From assembly GCA_026126105.1 (NCBI GenBank), contig JAHCJV010000002.1, positions 62,001 to 126,000 on the forward strand: 64,000 nt of DNA, read 5' to 3'. The translations under genes were made by a program, and so were the position numbers. Position 1 is the stretch's first letter, and every line of letters begins with the position of its first letter. Below are positions 8,808 to 18,352 of this stretch, one piece after another. Origin of the DNA: Enhydrobacter sp. GTDB taxonomy: Bacteria > Pseudomonadota > Alphaproteobacteria > Reyranellales > Reyranellaceae. Under the pieces are notes generated by a model, which saw only the letters and a list, made by a program, of their open reading frames with translations, was not told the DNA's origin and did no database searches.

Positions 8808-10018
8808 ACCTTCATGCCCAGGCGTGCGGCGATCTGCGGAACATCCTTGTCGCCGCGACCGGAGAGATTCATCACCAGCAAATTGTCCTTCGGCAGGGTC
8901 GGCGCGAGCTTCATCACATGCGCCACGGCATGCGCCGACTCGAGCGCGGGAATGATGCCTTCGAGCTTGCACAGCAGCTGGAACGCCTCGACCGCCTCGT
9001 CATCGGTCGCCGAGACATATTCGACGCGGCCATTTTCCTTGAGCCACGAGTGCTCAGGTCCGATGCCGGGATAGTCGAGGCCGGCCGAGATCGAATGCGC
9101 CTCGGTGATCTGGCCTTCCTTGTCCTGCAGCAGGTAGGTGAGGTTGCCGTGCAGCACGCCCGGGCGGCCGCCGGTCAGCGATGCCGCATGCTGGCCAGTC
9201 TCGATGCCATGGCCCGCCGCCTCGACGCCGATGATGCGCACGCCGGGATCGTCGAGGAAGGGATGGAACAGGCCCATCGCATTGGAACCGCCGCCGATGC
9301 AGGCGACCAGCGTGTCGGGCAGGCGGCCCTCGGCCTCCATCATCTGCTCGCGGGTCTCCTCGCCGATCACGCACTGGAAGTCGCGCACCATCGTCGGATA
9401 GGGATGCGGGCCCGCGACCGTGCCGATGCAGTAGAACGTCGTCTCGCAGGTCGCGACCCAGTCGCGCAGCGCCTCGTTCATCGCGTCCTTGAGCGTTGCC
9501 GCGCCCGCCCTCACCGGCCGCACTTCGGCGCCGAGCATGTTCATGCGCGCCACGTTGGGTGCCTGGCGGTCGACGTCGAGCGCGCCCATGAAGACCACGC
9601 ACGGAATGTCGAACAGCGCGCAGGCGGTCGCCGTCGCCACCCCGTGCTGGCCGGCACCGGTCTCGGCGATCACCCGAGTCTTGCCCATGCGCTTGGCCAG
9701 CAGCACCTGCCCCAAAACGTTGTTGATCTTGTGCGAGCCGGTGTGATTCAGCTCCTCGCGCTTCAAATAGACCTTGGCGCCGCCGAGGTGAGTCGTGAAC
9801 CGTTTGGCATAATAGAGCGGGCTCGGCCGGCCGGCATAGTGCGTCGCCAGAGATTTGAGCTCGCCTTGAAACTCCGGATCGACCTTGGCCTCGTTGTAGG
9901 CCTTCTCCAGATCGAGGATCAGCGGCATCAGGGTCTCGGCGACGTAGCGTCCGCCGAAAATGCCGAAATGTCCGCGCTCGTCCGCGCCGGTGCGGAAACT
10001 ATTGGGAGTGTTCGGCAT
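8804..10018 (-). CDS. trpB: Tryptophan synthase beta chain
   Basis: A 404-residue PLP enzyme that condenses indole with serine. The PLP lysine is in [12 protein letters not shown], with the phosphate-binding glycine loop [10 protein letters not shown] and the conserved GRGDKD near the C-terminus. It forms the alpha2-beta2 complex with TrpA, encoded immediately downstream with a 4-nt overlap. The upstream neighbour is a RidA-family gene only 3 bp away. Confidence 0.97.
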   Translation of the reverse strand: MPNTPNSFRTGADERGHFGIFGGRYVAETLMPLILDLEKAYNEAKVDPEFQGELKSLATHYAGRPSPLYYAKRFTTHLGGAKVYLKREELNHTGSHKINNVLGQVLLAKRMGKTRVIAETGAGQHGVATATACALFDIPCVVFMGALDVDRQAPNVARMNMLGAEVRPVRAGAATLKDAMNEALRDWVATCETTFYCIGTVAGPHPYPTMVRDFQCVIGEETREQMMEAEGRLPDTLVACIGGGSNAMGLFHPFLDDPGVRIIGVEAAGHGIETGQHAASLTGGRPGVLHGNLTYLLQDKEGQITEAHSISAGLDYPGIGPEHSWLKENGRVEYVSATDDEAVEAFQLLCKLEGIIPALESAHAVAHVMKLAPTLPKDNLLVMNLSGRGDKDVPQIAARLGMKV

Positions 10019-10021
10019 CGA

Positions 10022-10645
10022 CTAGCTCTTCTTCTTTTTGGCGGCTTTCTTCTTCGCCGCCTTGGGAGCGACCTTCGGTGCGGGCTTCGGCACCGACGCG
10101 CGCTTGGGCGAGCTCGGCTTCGACGCGGCAGACGCTCTCGCAGCAGCTTTCGGCTTCGCCAACGGGGTGGCGGACTGCGGCTCGTCGGCCTCGATTTCGA
10201 CGATCACCTCGATCTCGACCGGGATGCCACGCGGCAGCGAGCCCATGCCGACCGCCGAGCGGGCGTGCCGGCCGCGATCGCCGAACACCTCGACGAACAG
10301 ATCGGAGCAGCCGTTGATCACTTCGGGCTGATTGCCGAATTCGGGAATCGCATTGACCATGCCCAGCACCTTGACGATCCGTTTCACGCGATCGAGGTCG
10401 CCGAGCTCGGCCTTCATCACCGCGATCAGGCTGAGACCCGTCTCGCGCGCGTGCACATAGGCCTGCTCGACGGTAAGGTCGCGCCCGACCTTGCCGGTCG
10501 GCAGCTTCTTGCCCGGCAGGCCCGGCCCCTTGCCGGCGAGATAGAGCAGGTTTCCGGTGCGCACGGCGTTGACGTAGTTCGCCACCGGGGACGTCGGCGT
10601 GGAGAGCTCGATGCCGAGCTCCTGCAGCCGCTGTTCGATCTTCAT
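10022..10645 (-). CDS. RidA (YjgF/UK114) family protein with Lys/Ala/Pro-rich C-terminal tail
   Basis: Residues 1-157 form a RidA-type domain (NLLYLAGKGPGLPG, then HARSAVGMGSLPRGIPVEIE) that keeps the arginine (R129) which in active RidA holds the imine substrate carboxylate. RidA proteins hydrolyse reactive enamines and imines such as 2-aminoacrylate released by PLP enzymes acting on serine. Residues 158-207 are an unusual disordered basic tail of Ala, Pro and Lys ending KKKAAKKKKS, absent from ordinary RidA proteins of about 130-155 residues. It lies between trpF and trpB with 10 and 3 bp gaps, so it is co-expressed with a serine-using PLP enzyme. It is closer to the longer RidA-like subgroup than to archetypal RidA. 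Confidence 0.88.
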   Translation of the reverse strand: MKIEQRLQELGIELSTPTSPVANYVNAVRTGNLLYLAGKGPGLPGKKLPTGKVGRDLTVEQAYVHARETGLSLIAVMKAELGDLDRVKRIVKVLGMVNAIPEFGNQPEVINGCSDLFVEVFGDRGRHARSAVGMGSLPRGIPVEIEVIVEIEADEPQSATPLAKPKAAARASAASKPSSPKRASVPKPAPKVAPKAAKKKAAKKKKS

Positions 10646-10655
10646 GAATTTCCTT

Positions 10656-11291
10656 TCAGAGCGCCTTTACGCGGTCGAGGAAGGCGCGGATCAACGCGAC
10701 TGATTTCACACCGCGACTCTCCTCGACGCCAGAGGAAACATCGACGATGGACGCGCCGGTAACGCGCACGGCCTCGGCGACATTGCCGGGCGTGAGCCCA
10801 CCGGCCAGACACCACGGGACAGGCACCGTGCGCCCCGACAGAAAGGTCCAGTCGAACGCCGTCGCGTTGCCGCCCGGCAAGGTGCCTTCGGCCGTATCGA
10901 ACATCAGGCGATCGACGACGCCGGCATAGGTAGCGATGCCTTGCTCGATGTCGCTCGCGGCGCCGACCTTGATCGCCTTCATGACCGGCTTTCCGGTGCG
11001 CTGCCGGATCGCCGCCACCCGCTCGGGCGTCTCGCGGCCGTGGAGCTGCAGCATGTCGAGCGCGCGGGTGGCAAGTTTCTCGTCGAGCAGCGCATCGTCG
11101 GGATCGACGAACAGGCCGACCCGCGTAACCGCCTTCGGCACGAGAGCGCCGAGCGCACGCATCGTCTCGGTCGAGATATGTCGCGGCGACTTCGGGAACG
11201 TCACGAAGCCGACGAAGCGCGCACCGAAGCGCACGGCGGCTTCGACCGTTTCGGGCGTCGACAGGCCGCAGATCTTGGCTTCGACGGTCAT
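10656..11291 (-). CDS. trpF: Phosphoribosylanthranilate isomerase
   Basis: A 211-residue TIM barrel catalysing the Amadori rearrangement of phosphoribosylanthranilate. The catalytic Cys is in AKICGLSTPE, the catalytic Asp in LMFDTAEG, and the phosphate loop is LAGGLTPGN. The start at 11291 (MTVEAKICG) overlaps the pyrF stop as ATGA; a much longer open frame upstream only shadows pyrF. It is followed by ridA. Confidence 0.95.
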   Translation of the reverse strand: MTVEAKICGLSTPETVEAAVRFGARFVGFVTFPKSPRHISTETMRALGALVPKAVTRVGLFVDPDDALLDEKLATRALDMLQLHGRETPERVAAIRQRTGKPVMKAIKVGAASDIEQGIATYAGVVDRLMFDTAEGTLPGGNATAFDWTFLSGRTVPVPWCLAGGLTPGNVAEAVRVTGASIVDVSSGVEESRGVKSVALIRAFLDRVKAL

Positions 11292-12040
11292 AGATCGTTG
11301 ACGCCGGCTTCGCGGGCGATGGCCTCGGCCGCCGCGCGCGGGTCGGCTGCCGTATAGATAGGTCGGCCGACGACGAGATTGGTGGCACCGAGATCGACCG
11401 CCTGGCGCGGTGTCATCGCACGCTTCTGGTCGTCGGCCGCGCTGCCCACCGGCCGGATGCCGGGCACCATCAGCACGAAATCGGGCCCGCACTGCTTGCG
11501 CAGCGCGGCGATCTCGAGCGGCGAGCAGATTACGCCGTCGAGCCCGCTGTCGTGCGCCAGCGCCGCCAGCCGCAGCACCTGGTCCGACGGGTCGGCATTG
11601 ATGCCAGTCGCTTCGAGGTCGGAGCGGTCGAGCGAGGTGAGCACCGTCACGCCCAACAGCTTCGGCCGCGCCACGTTGAGCTTGGCCGCCTGCGATGCCG
11701 CCTCGTCGACCGCGGCCTTCAACATCTCCCGTCCACCGCTGGCATGGATCGTGATGAAGGTCGGCGCCAGCTCGACGACGGCGCGGATGCCGCCCGCGAC
11801 GGTGTTGGGAATGTCGTGCAGCTTGAGGTCGAGGAAGAATCCCACCCCGGTCGCCCGCACCGGCGTCGGAAAGGCGTAGCGCACGCCGGGTGCGCCATGG
11901 GCCAAGAAGAACTCGAGACCGAGCTTGATCCCGCCAACAGCCGGCTTGGGCCCGCCGGCGATCGACTGGATCAGCCTGGTGGCACGGGAGAGATCGGTGG
12001 TGTCGACACCGCAATAGACAGGATTGGAACGGGTCCGCAT
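11288..12040 (-). CDS. pyrF: Orotidine 5'-phosphate decarboxylase
   Basis: A 250-residue enzyme making UMP from OMP. The catalytic Lys/Asp array DLKLHDIPNTV is intact, and the C-terminal phosphate-binding block LVVGRPIYTAADP is present. It heads a run of overlapping genes, with trpF next through a 4-nt ATGA overlap, so a pyrimidine gene is translationally coupled to tryptophan genes. The 109 bp upstream (12041-12149) contains no obvious gene and probably carries the promoter. Confidence 0.96.
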   Translation of the reverse strand: MRTRSNPVYCGVDTTDLSRATRLIQSIAGGPKPAVGGIKLGLEFFLAHGAPGVRYAFPTPVRATGVGFFLDLKLHDIPNTVAGGIRAVVELAPTFITIHASGGREMLKAAVDEAASQAAKLNVARPKLLGVTVLTSLDRSDLEATGINADPSDQVLRLAALAHDSGLDGVICSPLEIAALRKQCGPDFVLMVPGIRPVGSAADDQKRAMTPRQAVDLGATNLVVGRPIYTAADPRAAAEAIAREAGVNDL

Positions 12041-12149
12041 GGCGCCGGCAACCTAGTGGCGCCGCCGGTGCGCAGCAAGCTTTCCGACTCGTTCGCCAAG
12101 GGTCTGAAAACGACACGAGCAGTGATTGGAATAGCAAACAGCAAGTCCG

Positions 12150-13634
12150 CTACGAACTGCGCACGCGCCTGACGGCGGCCTGCCAGCCGGCGTAGCGACG
12201 GTCGCGCGAAGGCGTGTCTTCGGCGGGCTCGAAGGCGCGGTCGAGCGACCAGGTCGCGGACAGGGCCTCGAGCGAGGGCCACAGGCCTGCCTGCAGGCCG
12301 GCCAGGAACGCGGCGCCCAGGGCCGTGGTTTCGATGACCTGCGGGCGCTCGACGGGAGCGCCAACGGTGTCAGCCAGGCGCTGCATCAACGGATCGTTGA
12401 CCACCATGCCGCCGTCGACGCGCAGCTCGTCAATCTGCGCGCCGTCGCCGCGCATCGCTTCGATCAGGTCACGGGTCTGGTAGCAGACCGAGTCGAGGGT
12501 GGCGGCCGCGATCTCGGCCGGACCGGTGTCGCGCGTCAGGCCGAGCAGCGCACCGCGCGCCTCGGCGTCCCAATAAGGGGCACCCAGGCCGACGAAGGCC
12601 GGCACCATGTAGACGCCGTGTCCTGGCTTGGCGCTTTCGGCCACGCTCTCGACCTCCGACGACGTCTTGATGAGGCGCAGGCCGTCGCGCAGCCACTGGA
12701 CGGCGGCGCCGGCGATGAAGATGCTGCCTTCGAGCGCATAAGTGCGCCGGCCGCCGAACTGGTAGGCGATGGTCGTCAGCAACCTATGGCTCGAGCGCAT
12801 CGCGATGCTGCCGGTGTTCAGGATCGCAAAGCAGCCGGTACCGTAAGTCGCCTTGACCATGCCGGGCTTGATGCAGGCCTGGCCAACGGTCGCCGCCTGC
12901 TGGTCACCCGCCATGCCGAGCACCGGGACCGGAGATCCGAGGATGTCGGCAGTCGTGACGCCGAGTTCGCCGGCATTGTCGACCACCGTCGGCAGCATCG
13001 ATCGCGGCACGCCCAGCAGCTTCGCCAGCTCCGGATCCCAGGCGCCCTTGCGTATGTCCAGCAGCATCGTCCGACTGGCATTGGTCGCGTCGCTCGCATG
13101 CACCCTGCCGCCGGTCAGGCGCCACAGCAGGAAGCTCTCGATAGTGCCGGCGGCAAGCGCCCCCTTGTCCGCCGCGGCCTGAGCGCCCGCGACGTTCTGC
13201 AGAATCCAGGCGATCTTGGTGCCCGAGAAGTAAGGATCGAGCAGCAGGCCGGTCTTGTCCGAGATCGCTTTCTCGTGGCCGCCGCGCTTCATCTTGCCGC
13301 ACATCTCCGAGGTGCGGCGATCCTGCCAGACGATGGCATTGTGGACCGGCTTGCCGGTCGCGCGGTCCCACACCACGGTGGTCTCGCGCTGGTTGGTGAT
13401 GCCGATACCGGCCAGCGCCGTCGCATCGATCCTGGCTTCGAGCAACGCCCCGCGGCACACTTCGAGCGTCGCGCGCCAGATCTCTTCGGGATCATGCTCG
13501 ACCCATCCGGGCCGGGGAAATATCTGCGGCAGTTCCTTCTGCGCCGAGGCCAGGGGCCGACCGGAGGAATCGAACACGATCGCGCGCGTGCTGGTCGTGC
13601 CCTGATCGATGGCGAGGATGTGCTTGGCAGCCAT
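12150..13634 (-). CDS. glpK: Glycerol kinase
   Basis: A 494-residue FGGY-family kinase converting glycerol to sn-glycerol 3-phosphate. The N-terminal ATPase motif [17 protein letters not shown] and the FGGY blocks ([12 protein letters not shown], then [11 protein letters not shown]) are present. Length matches GlpK. It follows the polyprenyl synthase gene by 10 bp. A full ugp system for glycerol 3-phosphate lies at 28-33 kb, so both free and phosphorylated glycerol can feed the same pool. No glpD or glpF is in the window. Confidence 0.95.
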   Translation of the reverse strand: MAAKHILAIDQGTTSTRAIVFDSSGRPLASAQKELPQIFPRPGWVEHDPEEIWRATLEVCRGALLEARIDATALAGIGITNQRETTVVWDRATGKPVHNAIVWQDRRTSEMCGKMKRGGHEKAISDKTGLLLDPYFSGTKIAWILQNVAGAQAAADKGALAAGTIESFLLWRLTGGRVHASDATNASRTMLLDIRKGAWDPELAKLLGVPRSMLPTVVDNAGELGVTTADILGSPVPVLGMAGDQQAATVGQACIKPGMVKATYGTGCFAILNTGSIAMRSSHRLLTTIAYQFGGRRTYALEGSIFIAGAAVQWLRDGLRLIKTSSEVESVAESAKPGHGVYMVPAFVGLGAPYWDAEARGALLGLTRDTGPAEIAAATLDSVCYQTRDLIEAMRGDGAQIDELRVDGGMVVNDPLMQRLADTVGAPVERPQVIETTALGAAFLAGLQAGLWPSLEALSATWSLDRAFEPAEDTPSRDRRYAGWQAAVRRVRSS

Positions 13635-13644
13635 GAGGCCGCGA

Positions 13645-14664
13645 TTAGTGCGCCCGGTCGATCGCGAAGTCCACGGCTTCGAGCAACGCCGATTTCAGCG
13701 GAGAGCCACTGAACAGGCCCATCGCGTCGCGTGCCATCGCGCCATAGTGCCGCGCGCGTTCGAGCGTATCGGCCAAGGCATTGTGCCGCTCGATCAAGGT
13801 CTGTGCCTGAAGCAGATCGCCGTCGCGCTGGTCCAGCTTCTCGATGGTCCGCTTCCAGAACTCGCGATCGACCGCGCCGCCGCGCAGGAACGACAGGATC
13901 ACCGGCAAGGTGATCTTGCCCTCGCGGAAGTCGTCGCCGACCGTCTTGCCGAGCTTGGCCTCGCGCCCGGCGTAATCGAGCGCGTCGTCGACCAGCTGGA
14001 AGGCTATCCCCAGATTCATGCCGAAGCTTTCGAGCGCCACCCGCTCCGGCCCGTTGCGACCAGCGACCATGGCACCGACCTCGGCCGCCGCCGCAAACAG
14101 CTTGGCGGTCTTTGCCTTGATGACCTCAAGATAGGTCGCCTCGGGCGTGCTGATGTCGCGCTGCGTGACGAGCTGCAGCACCTCGCCCTCGGCGATCGTC
14201 GACGAGGCGCGGGACAGCACGCCCAGGATATCGATCGAGCCGACGTCGACCATCAGCTCGAACGATCGCGTGAACAGGAAGTCCCCGACCAGTACCGAGG
14301 CTTTGTCGCCCCACACCGAGTTGGCCGTCGGCTTGCCTCGACGCAGTGCGCTGACATCGACCACATCGTCGTGCAGGAGAGTCGCCGAATGGATGAATTC
14401 TACACAGGTCGCAAGCTTGATATGCCGGTCGTCCTCGGCCGCGTAGCCGCACAGCCGGGCCGCCGCCACGGTCAGCAGCGGCCGCATCCGCTTGCCGCCG
14501 GCGCCGACCAGATGGTTGGCGAGCTCGGGGATCAGGGCGACGGGCGACCGCATGCGGTGCAGGATCTCGCGATCGACTCTCGCCATGTCGTCGGCGCAAA
14601 GCGCCAGCAACGGCTCGAGACTGGGAGCCTTGCGCTTGCCTTCGAGGGAGACGACCTTTGCCAT
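13645..14664 (-). CDS. All-trans polyprenyl diphosphate synthase (octa/decaprenyl type)
   Basis: A 339-residue trans-prenyltransferase with both aspartate-rich motifs: LLHDDVVD (first) and [10 protein letters not shown] (second). It should extend farnesyl diphosphate with isopentenyl diphosphate to the side chain of ubiquinone. Chain length cannot be read reliably; decaprenyl is common in alphaproteobacteria. The start at 14664 (MAKVVSLEG) leaves room for the divergent methyltransferase gene; a longer in-frame start would overlap it. Confidence 0.92.
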   Translation of the reverse strand: MAKVVSLEGKRKAPSLEPLLALCADDMARVDREILHRMRSPVALIPELANHLVGAGGKRMRPLLTVAAARLCGYAAEDDRHIKLATCVEFIHSATLLHDDVVDVSALRRGKPTANSVWGDKASVLVGDFLFTRSFELMVDVGSIDILGVLSRASSTIAEGEVLQLVTQRDISTPEATYLEVIKAKTAKLFAAAAEVGAMVAGRNGPERVALESFGMNLGIAFQLVDDALDYAGREAKLGKTVGDDFREGKITLPVILSFLRGGAVDREFWKRTIEKLDQRDGDLLQAQTLIERHNALADTLERARHYGAMARDAMGLFSGSPLKSALLEAVDFAIDRAH

Positions 14665-14735
14665 GATCGAACGATAATCCGTTAGCACTGCAATATGTTG
14701 CGACACGATGTCATGAAGCTGCTCTGGTGCGTAGC

Positions 14736-15461
14736 ATGGAAACGGGTCTGACCGAAAACGCACTGTTGGGCGGACGACTTCGCTTGCTCCAGCGGCGACG
14801 CGGTTATCGCGTTGCCGTCGATGCCGTGCTGCTGGCCGCTGCCGTTAATTCGGCCGCCGGCGAGCGTGTCCTCGACCTCGGCGCGGGCATCGGCTCTGTT
14901 GGGCTTTGCCTTGCCACGCGCCTGCCGGACTGCACGATCGTCGGCATCGAGCTGCAGCCTGCCCTTGCCCACCTCGCCGAGCTCAACGCGGCTCGCAATG
15001 GTTTGGCAGACAGGGTCTGCACGATCGTCCACGATATTGCCAATCCACTGCCCCCGGCTTGCTCCCTGTTCGACCAGGTCGTCACAAACCCGCCCTATCT
15101 CGCGGCGGCGGTGGCGGATCCCTCGCCCGATCGGAGCAAAGCGCTGGCGACCGTCGAATCGAGTGCCGATCTGGCGCGCTGGCTGGAGGTCGCGACCGCC
15201 GCGCTCAAACGTGGAGGGATCCTGACGATGATTCACCGCAGCGACCGCCTGGAGGAGATCGTCGCCCACCTGGTGCGGCTCGGATTCGGTCATCTCATTG
15301 TCAAGCGGCTGCCCCCGGCTTCGCGCGTCCTGGTTCGTGCCCGGCGGGCCGAGGCGCGATCGGTCATCGAATCTCTACCGCTGGTGCTGCACAAGCCCGA
15401 AGGTGGCTACACCGAGGCGGCCGAGGCGATCCTTCGCCACGCGGCGCCGCTAGACTTCTAA
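14736..15461 (+). CDS. tRNA1(Val) adenine-N6 methyltransferase-like (TrmN6 type) enzyme
   Basis: A 241-residue class I SAM-dependent methyltransferase. The SAM loop is VLDLGAGIGSVG and the N6-adenine catalytic motif is VVTNPPYLAA. The length and N-terminal segment LLGGRLRLLQRRRGYR fit the TrmN6/YfiC group that methylates A37 of tRNA-Val. The ATG at 14736 is preferred over an in-frame GTG nine bases earlier. The gene points away from the polyprenyl synthase and toward a protease gene 25 bp downstream. Confidence 0.86.
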   Translation: METGLTENALLGGRLRLLQRRRGYRVAVDAVLLAAAVNSAAGERVLDLGAGIGSVGLCLATRLPDCTIVGIELQPALAHLAELNAARNGLADRVCTIVHDIANPLPPACSLFDQVVTNPPYLAAAVADPSPDRSKALATVESSADLARWLEVATAALKRGGILTMIHRSDRLEEIVAHLVRLGFGHLIVKRLPPASRVLVRARRAEARSVIESLPLVLHKPEGGYTEAAEAILRHAAPLDF

Positions 15462-15486
15462 GCGGCGCGCCGCGACAGTGCCGGCC

Positions 15487-16314
15487 ATGTTCACATGGTT
15501 GAGGAATCGTTTTCGTCGCGGCCCGGTCGTGCCGGTCGTGCGTCTTTCGGGCGTCATCGCCAGTGGCGGGCTGCTCGGCTCGCGTGGCTTGTCGATCGAA
15601 TCTGTGGCGCCCCTGCTTGCCCGCGCCTTCGGCCAGCGCGGCGCCACGGCAGTGGCGATCGTCATCAATTCGCCGGGCGGTTCCCCGGTCCAATCTGCAC
15701 TGATCGCCAAGCGCATCCGCCTGCTGGCCGCCGAAAAGAAGCTGCCGGTGATCGCCTTCGTCGAGGACGTCGCGGCGTCGGGCGGCTACTGGCTGGCCTG
15801 CGCAGCGGACGAGATCATCGCCGACGGCGCCTCGATCGTCGGCTCGATTGGCGTGGTCTCAGCCGGCTTCGGCTTCCAGGACCTGATCGCCAAGCTCGGC
15901 ATAGAGCGGAGGGTGCACACGTCGGGTGAGAACAAGTCGATGCTCGACCCCTTTCGCGACGAGAAGCCCGAGGACGTCGAGCGCCTCAAGCGCCTGCAGG
16001 CCGAGATCCATGAGGGCTTCAAGGCTTGGGTGCGCGAGCGCCGCGGCCCCAGGCTGCAGGGCAGCGATTCACTGCTCTTCACCGGCGAGTTCTGGACGGC
16101 CACGCGCGGGCTCGAGCTGGGGCTGGTCGACAGCCTGGGTGAGCTGCGCACGGTGCTGCAGGCACGCTATGGCGCCAAAGTGCATCTGCCGGTCATCGCC
16201 GCGCGACGGAGATTGCTGTCGCGTTTCGGCCTCGGCGGCAGCATGGAACTGATCGGATTCTCGACGCTTGCCGCACTGGAAGAACGCACGCACTGGCAAC
16301 GCTTCGGACTATAG
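15487..16314 (+). CDS. S49-family serine protease (SppA/SohB-like)
   Basis: This 275-residue short-form S49 peptidase has a ClpP-like fold: VIVIN-type strand with INSPGGSP, the nucleophile Ser in AASGGYWLACAADEI, and a downstream SIVGSIGV segment. The general-base lysine position lies in the later helix (SGENKSMLDPF). Such enzymes degrade cleaved signal peptides at the inner membrane. There is no convincing transmembrane helix at the N-terminus, only a basic segment (LRNRFRRG). It is co-oriented with the methyltransferase gene and the NTF2-like gene behind it. Confidence 0.9.
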   Translation: MFTWLRNRFRRGPVVPVVRLSGVIASGGLLGSRGLSIESVAPLLARAFGQRGATAVAIVINSPGGSPVQSALIAKRIRLLAAEKKLPVIAFVEDVAASGGYWLACAADEIIADGASIVGSIGVVSAGFGFQDLIAKLGIERRVHTSGENKSMLDPFRDEKPEDVERLKRLQAEIHEGFKAWVRERRGPRLQGSDSLLFTGEFWTATRGLELGLVDSLGELRTVLQARYGAKVHLPVIAARRRLLSRFGLGGSMELIGFSTLAALEERTHWQRFGL

Positions 16315-16324
16315 GATCGCCAAC

Positions 16325-16783
16325 ATGAATTTCCTGACGCCGGTCGACCCCGCCGACCTCGTTGCGGTGCGCACCTGGTTCGACACGCTGTCGAAGCACT
16401 GTCGCGCTGTCGACTACGGGGGCGCGCGGCCGATCTTCGCCGACGACATGATCGCCTTTGGCACCTTCACGGATTTCATGCATGGGCGCGAGCTGGCCGA
16501 GCAGAAGCAGTGGCGCAACGTCTGGGGCACGATCCGCAATTTCCGCTACGATCTCGACAAGGTCGAGGCGATCGTCTCGGCCGACCGGCTGACCGCGGTC
16601 GGCATGGGCGTGTGGCAGTCTGACGGCTTTCATCCCAATGGTGACAAATTCGACCGGCCCGGGCGCACGACTGTCGTGCTTGGCCGCCGCAAGATCGGCG
16701 ATCCCTTCGTCGCCACCCATACCCATATGTCGCTGTTCCGCGGCACGCCCGACCAGAGCTACGGAAAGTTCTCTGGTCCCTAG
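16325..16783 (+). CDS. NTF2-like (SnoaL_3-type) protein
   Basis: A 152-residue cytosolic protein with the NTF2-like layout: a helical N-terminus (VRTWFDTLSKHCRAVDYG), the FADDMIAFGTF turn, a central strand pair and a C-terminal sheet (RTTVVLGR, then THTHMSLFRG). The histidines HTH near the end are common in SnoaL-like enzymes. It begins 10 bp after the S49 protease gene and converges on the carbamoylase gene with 8 bp between stops. The substrate is unknown. Confidence 0.85.
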   Translation: MNFLTPVDPADLVAVRTWFDTLSKHCRAVDYGGARPIFADDMIAFGTFTDFMHGRELAEQKQWRNVWGTIRNFRYDLDKVEAIVSADRLTAVGMGVWQSDGFHPNGDKFDRPGRTTVVLGRRKIGDPFVATHTHMSLFRGTPDQSYGKFSGP

Positions 16784-16791
16784 ACCGCTGC

Positions 16792-17727
16792 TCAGGCCGG
16801 TTCCACCGCGCCCTTCTGGTCGACGATGCGGCGATACTGGTCCGGCTGGCGGTGGACCGCGAAGTTGAAGGTCGTAGTCTTGTAGCTCTTGCCGGCGTCG
16901 AGATCGCAGCGATGCACCACAAGCTCGTCGTCGATTCCGGCAGCGCGCGCCACCACCTTGCCCGACGGCGCCACGATCATCGAATCGGCGAGCGAGGGCA
17001 CGCCCTCCTCGGTACCGCCCTTGGCGACGCCCACCACCCAGGTGCCGTTCTGGTAGGCGCCGGCCTGCATCGAGAGCTGGTTGTGGAACCAGGAGTGCTC
17101 GTCATGGTCGGGCGACGGCGCGTTGTGCAGCGGCGTGTTGTAGCCCAGCATCACCATCTCGACGTTCTGCAGGCCCATCACGCGATAGGTCTCGGGCCAG
17201 CGCCGGTCGTTGCAGATGCACATGCCCATGTTGCCGCCGAAGGCCTTGAAGACCGGAAATCCGAGATTGCCGACCTCGAAATAGCGCTTCTCGAGATGCT
17301 GGAAGGGCCGCTCCGGCTCGTGCTCCGCATGGCCCGGCAGATGCACCTTGCGGTACTTGCCGACGATGCGGCCGTCCTTCTCGACGACGATTGACGTATT
17401 GAAATGCCGCGTCCGACCGCCCTCGTTGGCGAGTTCGGCATAGCCCAGGCAAAAGCCAATCCCGAGTCGCTTCGCCTCGGTGAAAAGCGGAGCCGTCTCG
17501 TTCGACGGCATCTCCCGCTCGAAGAAGGCATCGATCTCCGACTGGTCGGTCATCCACCAACGGGGAAAGAAGGTCGTCAGCGTGAGCTCCGGGAATACCA
17601 CCACATCGCAACCCATGCGCCGGGCTTCACGAAGATGCGCGATCAAGCGTTCCACCACGTCGCGTCGAGTGTCGCTGCGCTGGATCGGGCCCATTTGCGC
17701 AGCCCCAACCGTCAAATATCTGTTCAT
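16792..17727 (-). CDS. N-carbamoyl-D-amino-acid hydrolase (nitrilase superfamily)
   Basis: A 311-residue enzyme with the full nitrilase catalytic triad at the positions seen in Agrobacterium D-carbamoylase: E47 in VVFPELTLTTFF, K127 in KYRKVHLPGH, C172 in MGMCICNDRRWPE. It hydrolyses N-carbamoyl-D-amino acids to D-amino acids, CO2 and ammonia. The start at 17727 (MNRYLTVGAAQMG) fits the family; the upstream extension is not real. No hydantoinase gene is next to it, so the native substrate may be another ureido compound. Confidence 0.9.
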   Translation of the reverse strand: MNRYLTVGAAQMGPIQRSDTRRDVVERLIAHLREARRMGCDVVVFPELTLTTFFPRWWMTDQSEIDAFFEREMPSNETAPLFTEAKRLGIGFCLGYAELANEGGRTRHFNTSIVVEKDGRIVGKYRKVHLPGHAEHEPERPFQHLEKRYFEVGNLGFPVFKAFGGNMGMCICNDRRWPETYRVMGLQNVEMVMLGYNTPLHNAPSPDHDEHSWFHNQLSMQAGAYQNGTWVVGVAKGGTEEGVPSLADSMIVAPSGKVVARAAGIDDELVVHRCDLDAGKSYKTTTFNFAVHRQPDQYRRIVDQKGAVEPA

Positions 17728-17866
17728 TTCGCCCTTCAGCCCCTCGTGTGGCGGTGAGATCGAGCCTCTCCCATACTTTCTTTTGGGGGATCGTCTCAAG
17801 GGCGCGGCATCATGCTTCCGAGCAGCAGCGATGGCCGCTCGGAAGTAGTATCGTACGGCAAGAATT

Positions 17867-18238
17867 TTAGAACCTGATCTCCACGCGACGGTCGATCGGG
17901 TCGCTGAGGCCATCGGCAGGCTGCGGGATTGGGGCTCGCGCTTCCTGCTGCACCACAATGGCCTGCGGGGCGACGCCATGCCGGATCAGTTCCTTTTTCA
18001 CCGGCGCAATGTTCTCCGGCCGGCCAACCAGGGTTACCTGTCGTGCACCGGTGGCCTCAGTGGCGGCAGTGCGAACGGTAGCCGCAGCGGTGGGGGAAAG
18101 CGCGCTGCCGCGTTCGGCGAACACGACAAAATCGTTCTTGGGAGCGGGAACTGCGGACGCCATTTCTTGCGCCATTGCACCGCCAGCCGCACCCGCCAAA
18201 AGCCCACCCGCCAGGATCGCCATGCTCAAGCTACGCAT
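17867..18238 (-). CDS. Exported small OmpA-C-like domain protein
   Basis: A 123-residue protein with a clear signal peptide (MRSLSMAILAGGLLAGAAGGAMA, cut before QE). The mature part resembles a shortened OmpA/MotB peptidoglycan-binding domain: VVFAERGSALSPTAAATV, a strand VTLVGRPE, the KKELIRHGV helix, and the diagnostic ending DPIDRRVEIRF. A strong ribosome site (AAAGGAGAT) precedes the ATG at 18238. It is transcribed from the same strand as the dehydrogenase upstream. Whether it still binds peptidoglycan is uncertain, as the domain is short. Confidence 0.75.
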   Translation of the reverse strand: MRSLSMAILAGGLLAGAAGGAMAQEMASAVPAPKNDFVVFAERGSALSPTAAATVRTAATEATGARQVTLVGRPENIAPVKKELIRHGVAPQAIVVQQEARAPIPQPADGLSDPIDRRVEIRF

Positions 18239-18352
18239 CGGAACATCTCCTTTCATTGAACGAAAGCAACTGTTGTACTTTAGCAACGCCGCACGCGCGA
18301 AAAGGAGACGGGCGATTGTCAAGATTTTTCTCGCCTCTTCTTGCAACCCTTT

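Noticed and set aside
8918..10762. A 614-codon plus-strand frame opposite trpB and ridA
   Set aside because: It lies entirely antisense to confidently identified genes and has no recognisable protein features.
11292..12137. Upstream extension of the trpF frame to 12137
   Set aside because: The extension runs out of frame through pyrF, and TrpF homologues start at the MTVEAKICG position (11291).
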